From: a virus
Reading direction: 5' to 3' (one strand)
DNA: 64,000 bases
Virus record (IMG/VR): IMGVR_UViG_3300022851_000011
Span: 1 to 64,000 of that record
Part shown: one piece after another, positions 7,722 to 17,307 of the stretch
How the letters are laid out: every line of letters begins with the position of its first letter
Position numbering within the stretch: the first letter of the stretch is position 1
Translations under genes and position numbers: made by a program
The notes under the pieces: generated by a model
Seen by the model: the letters and a program-made list of their open reading frames with translations, nothing else
Database searches by the model: none
Told to the model about the DNA's origin: nothing

Positions 7722-8036
7722 ATGGATGATCTAACAATTACGGGGCGTCCTTTGTCCACGGACAACGGACAATTACCCAAAGTAACACAAGTTGTCGAGG
7801 AAGTTACGCAGACTGAAGAAGAAAAAGAACAAAAGTCTGAGTATGAAAAACAACAGGAACGCCGTGAAGCACGTGCGGAAGAACGCCGTGAAAAAGAGCT
7901 ATTCTATCAAAGCCTTCCGACAAAGCAGTTGATTGATATGCTTGAAGCAGCACAAGGTGAAATATTCCCTGCACCCACACGTATTCAAGCGTATGAGCGG
8001 GTACTAGCAATGGTAGAGAATATACCTAACAATTAA
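7722..8036 (+). CDS. Hypothetical coiled-coil protein downstream of flagellin
   Basis: The 104-aa protein is highly charged, with a Glu/Arg/Lys-rich segment (about 28-62) likely to be helical or coiled coil, and a C-terminal helix (IQAYERVLAMVENIP). AGGAG lies 7 nt before the ATG. Its position right behind flagellin makes a linked function possible, but it does not resemble FlaF, FlbT, FlaG or FliS as far as I can tell. Its stop overlaps the stop of the convergent gene by 4 nt. Confidence 0.65.
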   Translation: MDDLTITGRPLSTDNGQLPKVTQVVEEVTQTEEEKEQKSEYEKQQERREARAEERREKELFYQSLPTKQLIDMLEAAQGEIFPAPTRIQAYERVLAMVENIPNN

Positions 8037-8239
8037 ACTAAGATATTAATTTTTAAACCACGAGTCACATTGATGGAACTTACGTCTGTTGGACCGTAGG
8101 TTTCATCATATGATTGGCGTTTTTCTATGCTTGCCAATTCATATTCACGTGCCATTGCACTACGACTACGATTTTCATAAGCCATCGCCGCACCACGGCT
8201 GTCAAGGTTAATGTTAACACTTGATGGTAATATTTTCAT
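8033..8239 (-). CDS. Small hypothetical protein (68 aa)
   Basis: The start ATG overlaps the stop of the upstream gene (ATGA) and an AAGG site precedes it, so it is translationally coupled to 8236-9291. The sequence is Ser/Arg/Tyr rich (YENRSRSAMAREYELASIEKR) without known domain. Confidence 0.6.
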   Translation of the reverse strand: MKILPSSVNINLDSRGAAMAYENRSRSAMAREYELASIEKRQSYDETYGPTDVSSINVTRGLKINILV

Positions 8240-9291
8240 TTTACACCTTTTGCTGCTGCAATGTTGGAAATCCAGTTCTTACGTGGTTCCCTTGTGCTTT
8301 CAAAATGGAATTCCCGCCCACGGATACGTGAATATCCTTCTTCGGCAGTACCCATCGTGAACTTTCCAAGGTTGATGTTCTCGCCGCTATTCAATAACAA
8401 ATGAACTTCATTGCCACCAGCGGGTTTGAATAGAACACCATCTTGATCATACTGTACCATAAGTTTCTTAACAAGACCTTTAAGATTACCACTATCATTC
8501 TCGTTTCCGACGATGAATACGGTATCTTCTTCAACTTTTTGTTCTTCGGGTGTGCCTTGATTTTCAATCCAGCCGCCGTCGATAAACGTATATCCATACC
8601 CGGCTTTCTTTACTTGTCCAGCAAGTTGGCGGTTACGGCGTAGATTTTCGTGACGATTTTCCTGTCCGCCACGGAACGCAGTAATAAACGCTACGGGACG
8701 ATTTGGGTTATCAAGATGCTGGAAAATACGACCAAGTGACGATTCGCCAATCATGTCATGAACTGATTCAACCACACTTAACGTAATAAGTTCACCGCCA
8801 TCGTCTTCAATGATAAATGCTTCTTTTAGCTGACCATCTGCAATCTTGATAAGTTGACCGATATCTTTTGTTTCTGCTTCATCGCCCTTAGAAAGTTTAA
8901 CATCAGCGAAGTTACCAGCCTGTTTGCCGATATCGGTACGTTCGGTATGATACTTTGCCCATTTAATTATATTATCATACGTAACGTTAGTCATACGATT
9001 GATATTCATTGCCCAGAAATACTGTTTGCGATATAATCGAGTTCTAATCCACCCCCTTTTGACAAGTGCCAAAATGATTTGTTCACGTGCTTTGCCCTCA
9101 GTGCCCATAGGCTCATCAAAGTCGGCGTAAAGTTTATCAATATATTCCTTGGTTAGCCCGAACTTCTCAGGACGTTCAATAACTGTCTGAATATGCATTT
9201 GACCAGCAATATCCAATATCTCACCACGTGGTGAAATCCAGTATGCCATTCCCGGCGCTAAGTTTGGGTTTGCTATTTCATTTAATCTCAT
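8236..9291 (-). CDS. Putative virion or ejected protein with a YWISPxG module
   Basis: The 351-aa protein begins MRLNEIANP, one of a set of similar leaders in this window. Residues about 17-125 (AYWISPRGEILDIAGQMHI...RPEKFGL...ALVKRGWIRTRL) match a segment of the giant neighbour at 11871-15266 (KYWIHPASKKIIELASEGEHH...KPQKYGV...YANGWVRF), so they share a module. The middle has YDQDGVLFKPAGGNEVHLL near the end and a FITAFRGGQENRHENLRRNR segment seen in related phage proteins of unknown function. Expression with late structural genes suggests a virion-linked role. Confidence 0.6.
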   Translation of the reverse strand: MRLNEIANPNLAPGMAYWISPRGEILDIAGQMHIQTVIERPEKFGLTKEYIDKLYADFDEPMGTEGKAREQIILALVKRGWIRTRLYRKQYFWAMNINRMTNVTYDNIIKWAKYHTERTDIGKQAGNFADVKLSKGDEAETKDIGQLIKIADGQLKEAFIIEDDGGELITLSVVESVHDMIGESSLGRIFQHLDNPNRPVAFITAFRGGQENRHENLRRNRQLAGQVKKAGYGYTFIDGGWIENQGTPEEQKVEEDTVFIVGNENDSGNLKGLVKKLMVQYDQDGVLFKPAGGNEVHLLLNSGENINLGKFTMGTAEEGYSRIRGREFHFESTREPRKNWISNIAAAKGVK

Positions 9292-9330
9292 AATCTATCC
9301 ACTATATATTAAACGTAGGTTAAAGTCAAC

Positions 9331-11187
9331 TTATTTGTCGTCCTCGGAAGGATGCTCGGTTTTGTGTTCCATATGATGATATACTTTCGACAAGTAATCA
9401 TTTGCTGTTGTCAACTTGGATTGAACCCATGATTGTAGGTTATCATCGTCGTCTAGCTTCATAATGAGTTTTTCAAGTTCCTGTGCGTGTTCAATAATGG
9501 CGGATAGTTGCGAATGTGCCATTGATATTTCGTGATCATCGCTGTCCATTAATGCACCCATTTTTTCGTCTGGTTTCAGTTCACGGTGTTTTGCTTTTTG
9601 ACCACGGCGCTTCTTATATGCACTGTCAGTGTTTTTGCTATCCCGTGCTTCAGCATCAGTTTCATCCCACCCCATCATATCTTTGGCTTTATCCATAATA
9701 CCTTCGCCCATCGTATTCTTGGTAACATCGGTTGCCATAAATGGACCTCTTCTCATTAATTTGAAAGGAACTTTTATTTGTTCGCCGTGTAAATCATTTG
9801 ATGGATGTCCGTTGCGAGGAAGAACTTTGAGTGTAACCATTCCAGAATTGTTATCAATATTTTGAAGTTCAAAATCAACTTCATCATATTTCTCACCTTT
9901 TAGTGTAAGTCCGAATCCTGTTATATACTTTTGCACTTTTCCACCAGCAACTGCCTGTTTTGCTTCATCGATTCCCTCGCCTTCTTCCATCTTATCTAAA
10001 CGATCATAATAATCTGGTAGTTCAGCTAGGTGGTCACGGGCAATCTCGTCTGCTACTTTTGCATCATCTGTGTGTTCTTTTTCAATCTTACGACCTTTAA
10101 CCAACTGCTTAACGATTGAAGTAATATCAACGCCATGCTTTTCAGCAATCTCTTTTGCTGTTGGTGTTTTGCCACCCATTACATCTTGTGGGCTATCTAG
10201 TTGGGCATCAGCTTCTTCTTCGGACTCTGGAACACAGTTAGGAACTTTTTTGCCGTTCTTTTTCTTCATTCCTATTTGCTTATGTGAATCCCAGCATGGA
10301 TCATCATTTTCTGTGGTTTTTTCCCATTTTGATGTTTGGACACTATCGTATCTCTTCCATCCTTTATTAAGGTATTCGTCAACTTCTTCTGGCGAAACCC
10401 ATTTATCTTTCCCGATATACGCCCCGTTTTGGTCTGGCATTGTCATTTTAATGTGATTAGTTTTAGGTGACGGTCTATCATTGCCAAAATCTCTTGATTT
10501 TTTACGCATAGATGGGGATGGTCGCCCTTTAGATTCTGTTTTCTTTTTAGGCTCTTCTTTAGGCTTTTTAAATGCGTTCGGTGCATTCTTTTTCATTATT
10601 TTCATAAGGCGATCACGGTTTTGACTTGCGGATAAACCTTCATCAACATCATCAAATAGTGGTCCATCGGGATCGGTCACTTTCTTAGTGCCTTTCTTTT
10701 GAACATCACGTGATTGACCTTTGATACCACGATTGAATTGCTTTGGTTTGGCATCTTCGTCAGATTCTGCTGTCTTCATATAGTCGCCCATTTCACGTTT
10801 CATTTGTGTAACAATATCTTCTTCTAACTCGTCTTCTGCTACATACTGCGATAGGAATCCATAATCTTCTTCAACACTTTTCTTCAACACTTTGATATTA
10901 ACCCAACGTGTGTCGTTATCTCTCTTTGAATATATTTGTAGTCCTTTTTCGTCACCAAACATTTTTGGACCGCCAACAACTGTTACAAGTTCACCATCAA
11001 ACATAAACTCGTCATGCCCGCCAGCTTCAACTTCATCATTCCATCCTTCTCCGACCAAACGATCCTTGAAAGGATGTTCGCCGTTCTTTGACTTCTTAGC
11101 TTTTTCTTTACCCTTGACTTGATCGGCGGGTGCATTTTCATCTAATCGTTGAATATTTTCTACAAGACTTCTAAAACTATTATCCAT
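9331..11187 (-). CDS. Large acidic-basic virion-associated protein (618 aa)
   Basis: The protein starts MDNSFRSLVENIQRLDE, a leader resembling capsid-targeting peptides of T4-like phages. Long low-complexity charged stretches alternate with short folded parts. The motif DPCWDSHKQIGMKKKNG followed by KKVPNCVP is shared with structural proteins of T4-like marine phages, which supports a head or prohead role. The centre (about 425-495) is a compact beta-like segment (GFGLTLKGEKYDEVDFEL). The C-terminal helix (EISMAHSQLSAIIEHAQELEKLI) may oligomerise. It overlaps the next upstream gene by 8 nt. Exact role is unknown. Confidence 0.6.
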   Translation of the reverse strand: MDNSFRSLVENIQRLDENAPADQVKGKEKAKKSKNGEHPFKDRLVGEGWNDEVEAGGHDEFMFDGELVTVVGGPKMFGDEKGLQIYSKRDNDTRWVNIKVLKKSVEEDYGFLSQYVAEDELEEDIVTQMKREMGDYMKTAESDEDAKPKQFNRGIKGQSRDVQKKGTKKVTDPDGPLFDDVDEGLSASQNRDRLMKIMKKNAPNAFKKPKEEPKKKTESKGRPSPSMRKKSRDFGNDRPSPKTNHIKMTMPDQNGAYIGKDKWVSPEEVDEYLNKGWKRYDSVQTSKWEKTTENDDPCWDSHKQIGMKKKNGKKVPNCVPESEEEADAQLDSPQDVMGGKTPTAKEIAEKHGVDITSIVKQLVKGRKIEKEHTDDAKVADEIARDHLAELPDYYDRLDKMEEGEGIDEAKQAVAGGKVQKYITGFGLTLKGEKYDEVDFELQNIDNNSGMVTLKVLPRNGHPSNDLHGEQIKVPFKLMRRGPFMATDVTKNTMGEGIMDKAKDMMGWDETDAEARDSKNTDSAYKKRRGQKAKHRELKPDEKMGALMDSDDHEISMAHSQLSAIIEHAQELEKLIMKLDDDDNLQSWVQSKLTTANDYLSKVYHHMEHKTEHPSEDDK

Positions 11188-11602
11188 TTTTCATTGCCTT
11201 TACAAGAATCTTTTCAACAACATGTTCCATTTCTTCCCATTCATACCAACCTTCGTAACGGGAGTTCATTTCAGCGTATACGTTATTATCAACGATATGT
11301 TCAACGGCTGCTTTAAACTCTTGTGCATTTCTTGGATCAAGCTCAGTTGAAAGGCGACCCATTTTCATAAACTCTCTAACACCTTGTTTTGCAAGATATA
11401 CTAGTTCGCTATGTACTTCATTTTTTTCACGTTCGCTTGGCTCGTTGTCGGATGGTATCCCACTAAAGTTATCAGGATATGCTTCGTCGGTTTTTTTGCG
11501 ATAAACGCCTTGGTCACCACGACGATTAGTTTTACCCAATGGCATTGCAACGGAAGCTACACTTCCACTACTTGTCATTTCCATAATATCCTTGATCTTC
11601 AT
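11180..11602 (-). CDS. Hypothetical virion-linked protein (140 aa)
   Basis: The start MKIKDIMEMTSSGSVASVAMPLG followed by KTNRRGDQGVYR combines the leader seen in neighbours with a Gly/Ser linker motif that recurs in phage structural proteins. The C-terminal part is helical (VYLAKQGVREFMKMGR...EWEEMEHVVEKILVKAM). It overlaps both neighbours by 4-8 nt. Confidence 0.55.
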   Translation of the reverse strand: MKIKDIMEMTSSGSVASVAMPLGKTNRRGDQGVYRKKTDEAYPDNFSGIPSDNEPSEREKNEVHSELVYLAKQGVREFMKMGRLSTELDPRNAQEFKAAVEHIVDNNVYAEMNSRYEGWYEWEEMEHVVEKILVKAMKNG

Positions 11603-11874
11603 AGCTTAAACTCCCGTCCGTTGAATAAGGTAGTGGTTTTACCATCAACCCTTATCGTATTTATCTTTAGTGAACCATTCTTTGGATATAAATTCTCGAC
11701 GTTAATAGTATGCACACCTTCGCCAAGAAATAACGGCACCACTTCAGTTATATATTGTTCTTTATTATCCCACACATAGTCTCGTTCTGTCATTAGTTCG
11801 TCGTTAACATATATCCGATATGGAATACTATCACGTTGAATATCCGCATATAAATCAATCTCTAGTTTAATCAT
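11599..11874 (-). CDS. Beta-sandwich protein resembling carbohydrate-binding modules
   Basis: The 91-aa protein is predicted all beta (PYRIYVNDELMTERDYVW, GVHTINVENLYPKNG, LKINTIRVDGKTTTLFNG). The pattern of a strand with 'VND', a strand ending 'HTINVEN' and a strand 'INTIRVDG' resembles small calcium-type xylan-binding modules and the related 143-aa protein at 15654-16085. A glycan-binding appendage on the virion is plausible but unproven. Confidence 0.5.
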   Translation of the reverse strand: MIKLEIDLYADIQRDSIPYRIYVNDELMTERDYVWDNKEQYITEVVPLFLGEGVHTINVENLYPKNGSLKINTIRVDGKTTTLFNGREFKL

Positions 11875-14800
11875 TTAGCGGTCTTTGCTCTTTTGGCTTC
11901 AATACGTGCAGTAATCTGATTTTGTTTTTCCATAGGCAATTCGTCAAATCGTGGCAAATCTGCAACACCGGCAGCGGAGTTAATGGCTAAAACTTCTTCG
12001 TGGGATAAAACCTTGACAACTTTCATTTCACCACCGATTAGCCATTCCCCTGTCATATTGGCATTGGTTTTGTATCTGTAATGACCGCCCTGCGGAACCT
12101 GATCGGTGATGTGGGCAGTTCTTGGAACAATATCGCCCTTTTTATTACGATCTGCTCTTTTGTTAGCCTCATCCTGCCAATCTACATCATTCGCAAATAA
12201 TACTTCTGCCCATACTTGGTTTTCAAGACGATAATCTGGTTTTGTTTGCGAAGCGCCGCCACTCTTTCCGCCAATGTGTGTTGCTATAGGTAGATTACCA
12301 CCGTGCCAACCGGGGCGCATAGCCAATGGTCCAAGTGAAGATTTCACTTTACCGCCGGTAGGTGTCATTTCGCCGATTTTTGCTGGTAACCATTTACCTA
12401 CTGGAACAGGTGTTTTAGCATCGATATACAGTGGATAAATCTTTCCGCTGGCATCAGTTTTAAACAACTTATATAGAATAACAGTTTTGACTGGACTTTC
12501 AATTTCATTCAACTGTGTCTCGGGCATTAATTTCTTTACACGACCTTTGAATATTTGCTGGTCGCCTTTATCGGTTTTCGCTATCGGCTGCTGGTGTTTG
12601 TCTTTCTTAAAGCCTTTGACAGTAGCCTTGCGGTTCTTGAACTTCCCAACCATAAGTTCGTCGCCAACGTCGATGTCAGGTAGTTCCAAAGTTTCATCAT
12701 CTTTCAACTGACTTTCACGGAATGCTGCCATCTTGGACACTGGTTTTTTACCTGTTCTCTTGAATTCACGCATTGCAGCGTTTGTATCAAGGTTAACATT
12801 CTTCCCTGTTGCTTCATTTTCCATAGTAGCAACTTTGATATGAATGTTATTGTCAGTAATAAGTGCTAATGCTTTTGCTAGCTTCATATTATCGTCGCTA
12901 GTGAAGTATCCGTTACCACTTTCAGAACTGAAACGCACCCAACCATTTGCATACATAATCATAGCAACGGGAATATCATAATACTTACTGGTAGGCGTGT
13001 AATTATCGCCAAGCTCTTTAAAGCTCACACCATATTTTTGTGGTTTTAATAAAGCATCCTGTGTATGATGTTCACCTTCGCTGGCTAGCTCAATAATCTT
13101 CTTGCTGGCTGGATGAATCCAATACTTAGACACTGGGCTTTCGTTTATCTTGGTTTCATCATTCAGGAAATCGTATCCTTCTGCAATACCAAGGTTGTAT
13201 GCTGCTTCGGTGTTCTCTTTTGACGATAACTTGCGACGACGATTCCCACCACTTAACAATGGCGGGTAGCCATCACTGTCAACGTCAAATCCGAACTTTT
13301 TTCCCTGCACTCGTGTCTCATCCTTACCAACATCGTCGGTAGTGTTGTAATCAGTAATACGTCCTACGCCTTCTTCAAGTTCTTTGTAGAATGTCTTCGG
13401 AAACTTGCGTAGATAGCCCATCAATTCTTCGATGTCGATGCTTGTCTGTGTGATGTTAATAGGTTGACCGACGTTGTATGCTGCTAACCAACGATGATGT
13501 CCGTCAGCAATATAGTTGTCAGCACTTACCAATAATGGCTTTGTTGAAATACCACGCTTAATACTTTTTTCAATCTTTTCGTCATCAAACTCACCTTGTG
13601 TGGGTTTCAATGATTTGGTATCGACGCTTTTGTTACGGAATGAAACGCCACGATCTTCGAGCCATTTAACTAGCTCTGGCATATCATCGCTGCTTACTTG
13701 TGGCATTTTGTTACGTGGAATATCCCAACGGGTATCTGTCGGTTTAATGATTTTTAATTCTTTTAAAGCAATCGCTTTCTTTAAACTAAATGATTCGTTT
13801 GTTTTTTTATCACCCCACATAGCATAGATAAGCAAATCACCCGAAAGTGCCTCGCCTTCAATATCATCTGCATACTCTGTGCCAAGTTTTGCCATCGCTT
13901 TGTGATACCGGTCATCGGATAACTTACCGTCCGTCCAAGCCTTTCTTAACTTTTCGGATTGGTCTTCCTTTTCTTTGCTGAATGAATCATTGTAGTGTGG
14001 TTGGTGTGTGTCCAATGGTCCTTCAATCTCATCGTCTTCTGCGTCATAATGCAGTGGCATTGGTCCGTCACTGTAGCCACTAATCTCACCCCACGCAACC
14101 ACGTTAGGATGTGCAACAATCTTTTTCCATAGTTTGATGGCACCTTCAGATTGCGTTTCATCGGATATAATCGTCCAACCAAGGCTTTTCATCAACCACG
14201 TATACAAACGGAAACCAACGTTGTATCCTTGGATACTCTCGTGGATTGACATATCCGCCATAGTATAACCTGCGTCTGTCTTCCAATAACTAAGCATACC
14301 TTTTTGTGTGCGACTGTCATCGTCGCCACGTTGAAATATTTGGACTTCTTCAATTTCTTCACATAACCAAAACTCAATATTTAAGCTGGCTACCTTGCCG
14401 ATGAGTTCCATATTTTCTTCTTCAACACTCTCCGCAAATTCGGCGGCATTTAGTGTCAATACCAGTGAATCATTGAACTTACCTTTAGTAATGGTATTCA
14501 TTGCAACTTCGTGTACAAAACCATATCCTTCTGTCGTAATAGGTTGCTCTGTGTGTACGGTTTGTTCCAGCGATTCGAGTCTATCCAAAATATCTGTAAG
14601 AATACGTTGGTTTGACATAGTGATATCATCATTACTGCCTAAATCGGTTTCAATATCGCCCATCTCCTTGGCACCATCACCTACTTTTGAATCTAAGGCT
14701 TGAACAAGTTTAGCCAATGCCTCAATCTCATTATGTGCGGTAGGAAAGCGATATAATGCTTTTTTGATAAATGGATAGATGCTCGGGTCAAAGTTAGATA

Positions 14801-15266
14801 GGTTGATTTCGTCGTTACCGCCTTTTTTATCTTCTTTTTTCTTTTCAGATAGATTCTTATTTTCAACTTTGAACTGTTTTTTAATGATACCAGTTGGCTT
14901 GAATGCTTTCTTCTTCATCATCGTTTTGGTAACCAACTGAAAACGAGGTGCATCAGGGTTGCGGTCGTGTCGTGGATTGTCAAGGATAACGAAAGGAACA
15001 TTCAAATCATTTGATAGATCAGTCATAACTGCTTCCATATCAGTACCAAGATGCTTTATCTTGTTGCCGTGTTTGCTTTGAATTTTTACGAATAAATCAT
15101 ATACTTCTTTTTGTGTTACTGGCTTTGATTTATGTTCAGGACGGTTAAAACGGTCAGCGAAGTGTTTTGTGAATACTACATCGATGCCTAGTTTAGACCA
15201 AAGACGATCAAGTGCTTGATCCAATCCTTGTAAATCCGACATTGTTACTTCGGTTAGATAACTCAT
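11871..15266 (-). CDS. Giant multidomain (polyvalent) phage protein with ParB-like and acetyltransferase-like domains
   Basis: The 1131-aa protein is a chain of modules. Residues about 15-105 contain VVFTKHFADRFN and a helix typical of a phage domain of unknown function. Around 285-400 a GNAT-like segment ends YTWLMKSLGWTIISDETQSEGAIKLWKK. Around 590-640 VSADNYIADGHHRWLAAYNVG is a ParB/sulfiredoxin-type motif (DGHHR). Around 735-840 the YWIHPASKKIIEL module is shared with the gene at 8236-9291. Around 880-930 DVGDELMVGKFKNRKATVKG resembles an SH3/KOW fold. The C-terminal 190 residues (LGPLAMRPGWHGGNLPIATH, GGHYRYKTNANMTGEWLIGG) form a conserved phage domain. Such proteins are often packaged and injected; that is inference here. 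Confidence 0.65.
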   Translation of the reverse strand: MSYLTEVTMSDLQGLDQALDRLWSKLGIDVVFTKHFADRFNRPEHKSKPVTQKEVYDLFVKIQSKHGNKIKHLGTDMEAVMTDLSNDLNVPFVILDNPRHDRNPDAPRFQLVTKTMMKKKAFKPTGIIKKQFKVENKNLSEKKKEDKKGGNDEINLSNFDPSIYPFIKKALYRFPTAHNEIEALAKLVQALDSKVGDGAKEMGDIETDLGSNDDITMSNQRILTDILDRLESLEQTVHTEQPITTEGYGFVHEVAMNTITKGKFNDSLVLTLNAAEFAESVEEENMELIGKVASLNIEFWLCEEIEEVQIFQRGDDDSRTQKGMLSYWKTDAGYTMADMSIHESIQGYNVGFRLYTWLMKSLGWTIISDETQSEGAIKLWKKIVAHPNVVAWGEISGYSDGPMPLHYDAEDDEIEGPLDTHQPHYNDSFSKEKEDQSEKLRKAWTDGKLSDDRYHKAMAKLGTEYADDIEGEALSGDLLIYAMWGDKKTNESFSLKKAIALKELKIIKPTDTRWDIPRNKMPQVSSDDMPELVKWLEDRGVSFRNKSVDTKSLKPTQGEFDDEKIEKSIKRGISTKPLLVSADNYIADGHHRWLAAYNVGQPINITQTSIDIEELMGYLRKFPKTFYKELEEGVGRITDYNTTDDVGKDETRVQGKKFGFDVDSDGYPPLLSGGNRRRKLSSKENTEAAYNLGIAEGYDFLNDETKINESPVSKYWIHPASKKIIELASEGEHHTQDALLKPQKYGVSFKELGDNYTPTSKYYDIPVAMIMYANGWVRFSSESGNGYFTSDDNMKLAKALALITDNNIHIKVATMENEATGKNVNLDTNAAMREFKRTGKKPVSKMAAFRESQLKDDETLELPDIDVGDELMVGKFKNRKATVKGFKKDKHQQPIAKTDKGDQQIFKGRVKKLMPETQLNEIESPVKTVILYKLFKTDASGKIYPLYIDAKTPVPVGKWLPAKIGEMTPTGGKVKSSLGPLAMRPGWHGGNLPIATHIGGKSGGASQTKPDYRLENQVWAEVLFANDVDWQDEANKRADRNKKGDIVPRTAHITDQVPQGGHYRYKTNANMTGEWLIGGEMKVVKVLSHEEVLAINSAAGVADLPRFDELPMEKQNQITARIEAKRAKTAK

Positions 15267-15613
15267 TATGCTTGTGCCTTATATGTTGCTAGTTTGTCAC
15301 GAATAGCACGTAACTGTGTGATAACCTTGTCATACACTTCTGCTTCGAAATGCCCTTGCTTGATAGAAGGATTGTTCATTTTATCAAGGATTTCGCTGGC
15401 ACGTTGGATATATTCGCTAGCACTTTGCACGATTCCAGTTTTGCCGGGATAGATAGCTCTGCCGCGGCGTGAAAATCTCATTTCATCTGGTGGTGACGAT
15501 GAACGTGGCTGATCCTTAATGTCGGGACCGCCTAGTTTAATGCCTTCGAGTAGTTCGTTGCATTCTTTAATTAGTGTTTCGTGTTCGGGTGCGCTAATAT
15601 CTGTTAAAAACAT
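15266..15613 (-). CDS. Hypothetical helical protein (115 aa)
   Basis: I choose the ATG at 15613 (MFLTDISAPEHETL) because an AGGA ribosome site and a GATAAATA late promoter precede it; the longer frame from a GTG at 15643 would start inside the promoter. The protein has two helical halves (LIKECNELLEGIKLGG and SASEYIQRASEILDKMNN) around a basic Ser/Pro-rich linker. Its stop shares one base with the ATG of the giant gene. Function unknown. Confidence 0.6.
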   Translation of the reverse strand: MFLTDISAPEHETLIKECNELLEGIKLGGPDIKDQPRSSSPPDEMRFSRRGRAIYPGKTGIVQSASEYIQRASEILDKMNNPSIKQGHFEAEVYDKVITQLRAIRDKLATYKAQA

Positions 15614-15633
15614 AATGAAAATCCTATTTAATG

Positions 15634-15641
15634 TATTTATC
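15634..15641 (-). promoter_or_regulatory. T4-type late promoter
   Basis: GATAAATA on the minus strand lies 20 nt upstream of the ATG at 15613, with an AGGA ribosome site in between. It could drive the long run of putative virion genes from 15.6 down to 8.0 kb. Confidence 0.6.
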
Positions 15642-15653
15642 ACTATTAGCGTA

Positions 15654-16085
15654 TTACATATTTTCTAGCAAAAATATATAAAATGGTGTATTAAACTCGA
15701 TAAACCATACGCCATTCCATCCAAGGTCCATATGATTGCGTAATACGGGTGTATCGGGATGATTTTCAGCATACCATCTATCTGACGGAATATATTTGGA
15801 TTTAAACCGACAAAGATTGGTGATATCAATCTCATCTATTTCTATTTTTTTAATATGCAATAGTTGATCTTTGATTACATTACCCTCGTCATCAAGAACA
15901 ACATCGGATTCTTTCTTATTACCCAACTCAATATTTAATTTGTTTTCTTCGCCGCATTCTACTTCAAATGTGATAATCTTCTCTTCGTGGATAATCGAAT
16001 CATCTATCAATCTATCGTTAATGTGTACTAGTGCATACGGCGTACCAGTGGACGCCAGCGTAATCGCAAAACTTAGTTTTTCCAT
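15654..16085 (-). CDS. Beta-sandwich protein resembling carbohydrate-binding modules (143 aa)
   Basis: The strand pattern (ALVHINDRLIDDSII, IITFEVECGEENKLNIELGNK, LHIKKIEIDEIDITNL) is like that of the 91-aa protein at 11599-11874 and of small glycan-binding modules. The C-terminal 50 residues (DRWYAENHPDTP...GWNGVWFIEFNTPFYIFLLENM) are extra. A TATAAATA octamer lies at 16116-16123 inside the end of the upstream gene. A tail or fibre accessory role is possible. Confidence 0.5.
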   Translation of the reverse strand: MEKLSFAITLASTGTPYALVHINDRLIDDSIIHEEKIITFEVECGEENKLNIELGNKKESDVVLDDEGNVIKDQLLHIKKIEIDEIDITNLCRFKSKYIPSDRWYAENHPDTPVLRNHMDLGWNGVWFIEFNTPFYIFLLENM

Positions 16086-16089
16086 AAAT

Positions 16090-17307
16090 TTATACCTGTA
16101 ATTCTTTAACTAAGGTATTTATACGCCCCAATTTCGATGCAAGAAAAACTCGTTGATTGTATTCAAGTAACGGCTTCAATTCACGCATAACCTTACGATG
16201 TGCATTATCATCATATGTAGCCAGTTTATAACACTCGGTAAAACAACTATGCATCCGCTTTTCACCATTTTCTACACTATCATAATCTTCGAATATATAG
16301 TCGTCGAATGTCTTGTATCCTAAATCATGTAAAACCATTAAACTGCCGGGATTACCAATAATCACAAACGGCTGTAGGTTTAATATACATTTAAATGTCT
16401 TTTCTGTCAGAAAAATAGTATCGTCGGTATAGTGTGTCTCGGTAACAAAATTCCAATATGCGTCATCGAAGAAAGGTTTATGAATGATGCTATGATTGTT
16501 GTGTTCATCATCGGTCATATCATCGCACGATAACGGCGTGTATAAATCAAACTGTGCAACCAGTCTGTCCACGTCATTCCAGTAATCACACCATTCCATA
16601 GGATCATCGTCACGAATATCAAAAGGATCGTGGCTGGTTGTATATTGTTTATCTTGGTAACTAAAATAACTGTCATTTTGCAGACCGTGTTGCCATAATG
16701 ATGCAGCAAACGCTTTGCGCCACGGTTTGTCTATTCTATTCAAGAATGTAAACTTCTTACTGCGTGGCTGCATATTGACTTCGGTTACATAATCTTTTTT
16801 ATGTATATGTAGATAACGATAATATAACTCGTCGTCGGGAAAGTACACAAATGAGTTCCCATATGTCGGTGCTAATGCGTTGGCACAAACAAATTTTACA
16901 TACTCACGGCTTATATTATGCCTAATACAAAGATCATTTATATGGTCGGCAATGCCGTCATCAAGCCAATCGCCTTCACTATAATAGAATACAAATACGA
17001 GGCGTTTGTTGCGTAACATCTTCCTTGATCTTTTTTCCATCAATTCAAAGTAGTCTATGTCGATATCGAAGAAATTTAGATTTACCATATAATGCCCGAT
17101 TTGGTCTAATGGCAATTCGGTCGATAGCATTTCACGATGCGGAGCATTATCCAATCGCATATATTTTACTAGACGGTTTTCTTGTGAGAATGGGGTTTTT
17201 AGTGCTAGATCATACCACTCGGTTGATTTAGGTACAAGGGTGGTATCTTTTACAAGATTTGGGAGATAGGTTTGTTCGTTTTTAAAGTCATAAACGAAAT
17301 TTATCAT
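16090..17307 (-). CDS. Putative glycosyltransferase
   Basis: The 405-aa protein carries near residues 300-345 the signature TEKTFKCILNLQPFVIIGNP followed by GSLMVLHDLGYKTFDDYI, which is typical of a family of phage and marine bacterial glycosyltransferases related to the fucosyltransferase-like GT10 group (E-K-T-x-K nucleotide-sugar site). The N-terminal half (VFVFYYSEGDWLDDGI, YVKFVCANAL) looks like a Rossmann-type domain. It sits among carbohydrate-binding-like and fibre proteins and could modify virion proteins or host glycans. Confidence 0.6.
   Translation of the reverse strand: MINFVYDFKNEQTYLPNLVKDTTLVPKSTEWYDLALKTPFSQENRLVKYMRLDNAPHREMLSTELPLDQIGHYMVNLNFFDIDIDYFELMEKRSRKMLRNKRLVFVFYYSEGDWLDDGIADHINDLCIRHNISREYVKFVCANALAPTYGNSFVYFPDDELYYRYLHIHKKDYVTEVNMQPRSKKFTFLNRIDKPWRKAFAASLWQHGLQNDSYFSYQDKQYTTSHDPFDIRDDDPMEWCDYWNDVDRLVAQFDLYTPLSCDDMTDDEHNNHSIIHKPFFDDAYWNFVTETHYTDDTIFLTEKTFKCILNLQPFVIIGNPGSLMVLHDLGYKTFDDYIFEDYDSVENGEKRMHSCFTECYKLATYDDNAHRKVMRELKPLLEYNQRVFLASKLGRINTLVKELQV

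Noticed and set aside
13516-13827. Plus-strand ORFs of 60-150 codons across the minus-strand genes (for example here, 4506-4979, 10070-10456, 31672-32124, 48056-48598)
   Set aside because: They are antisense shadows of well-supported genes, with biased Ser/Leu/Ile composition and no ribosome sites.
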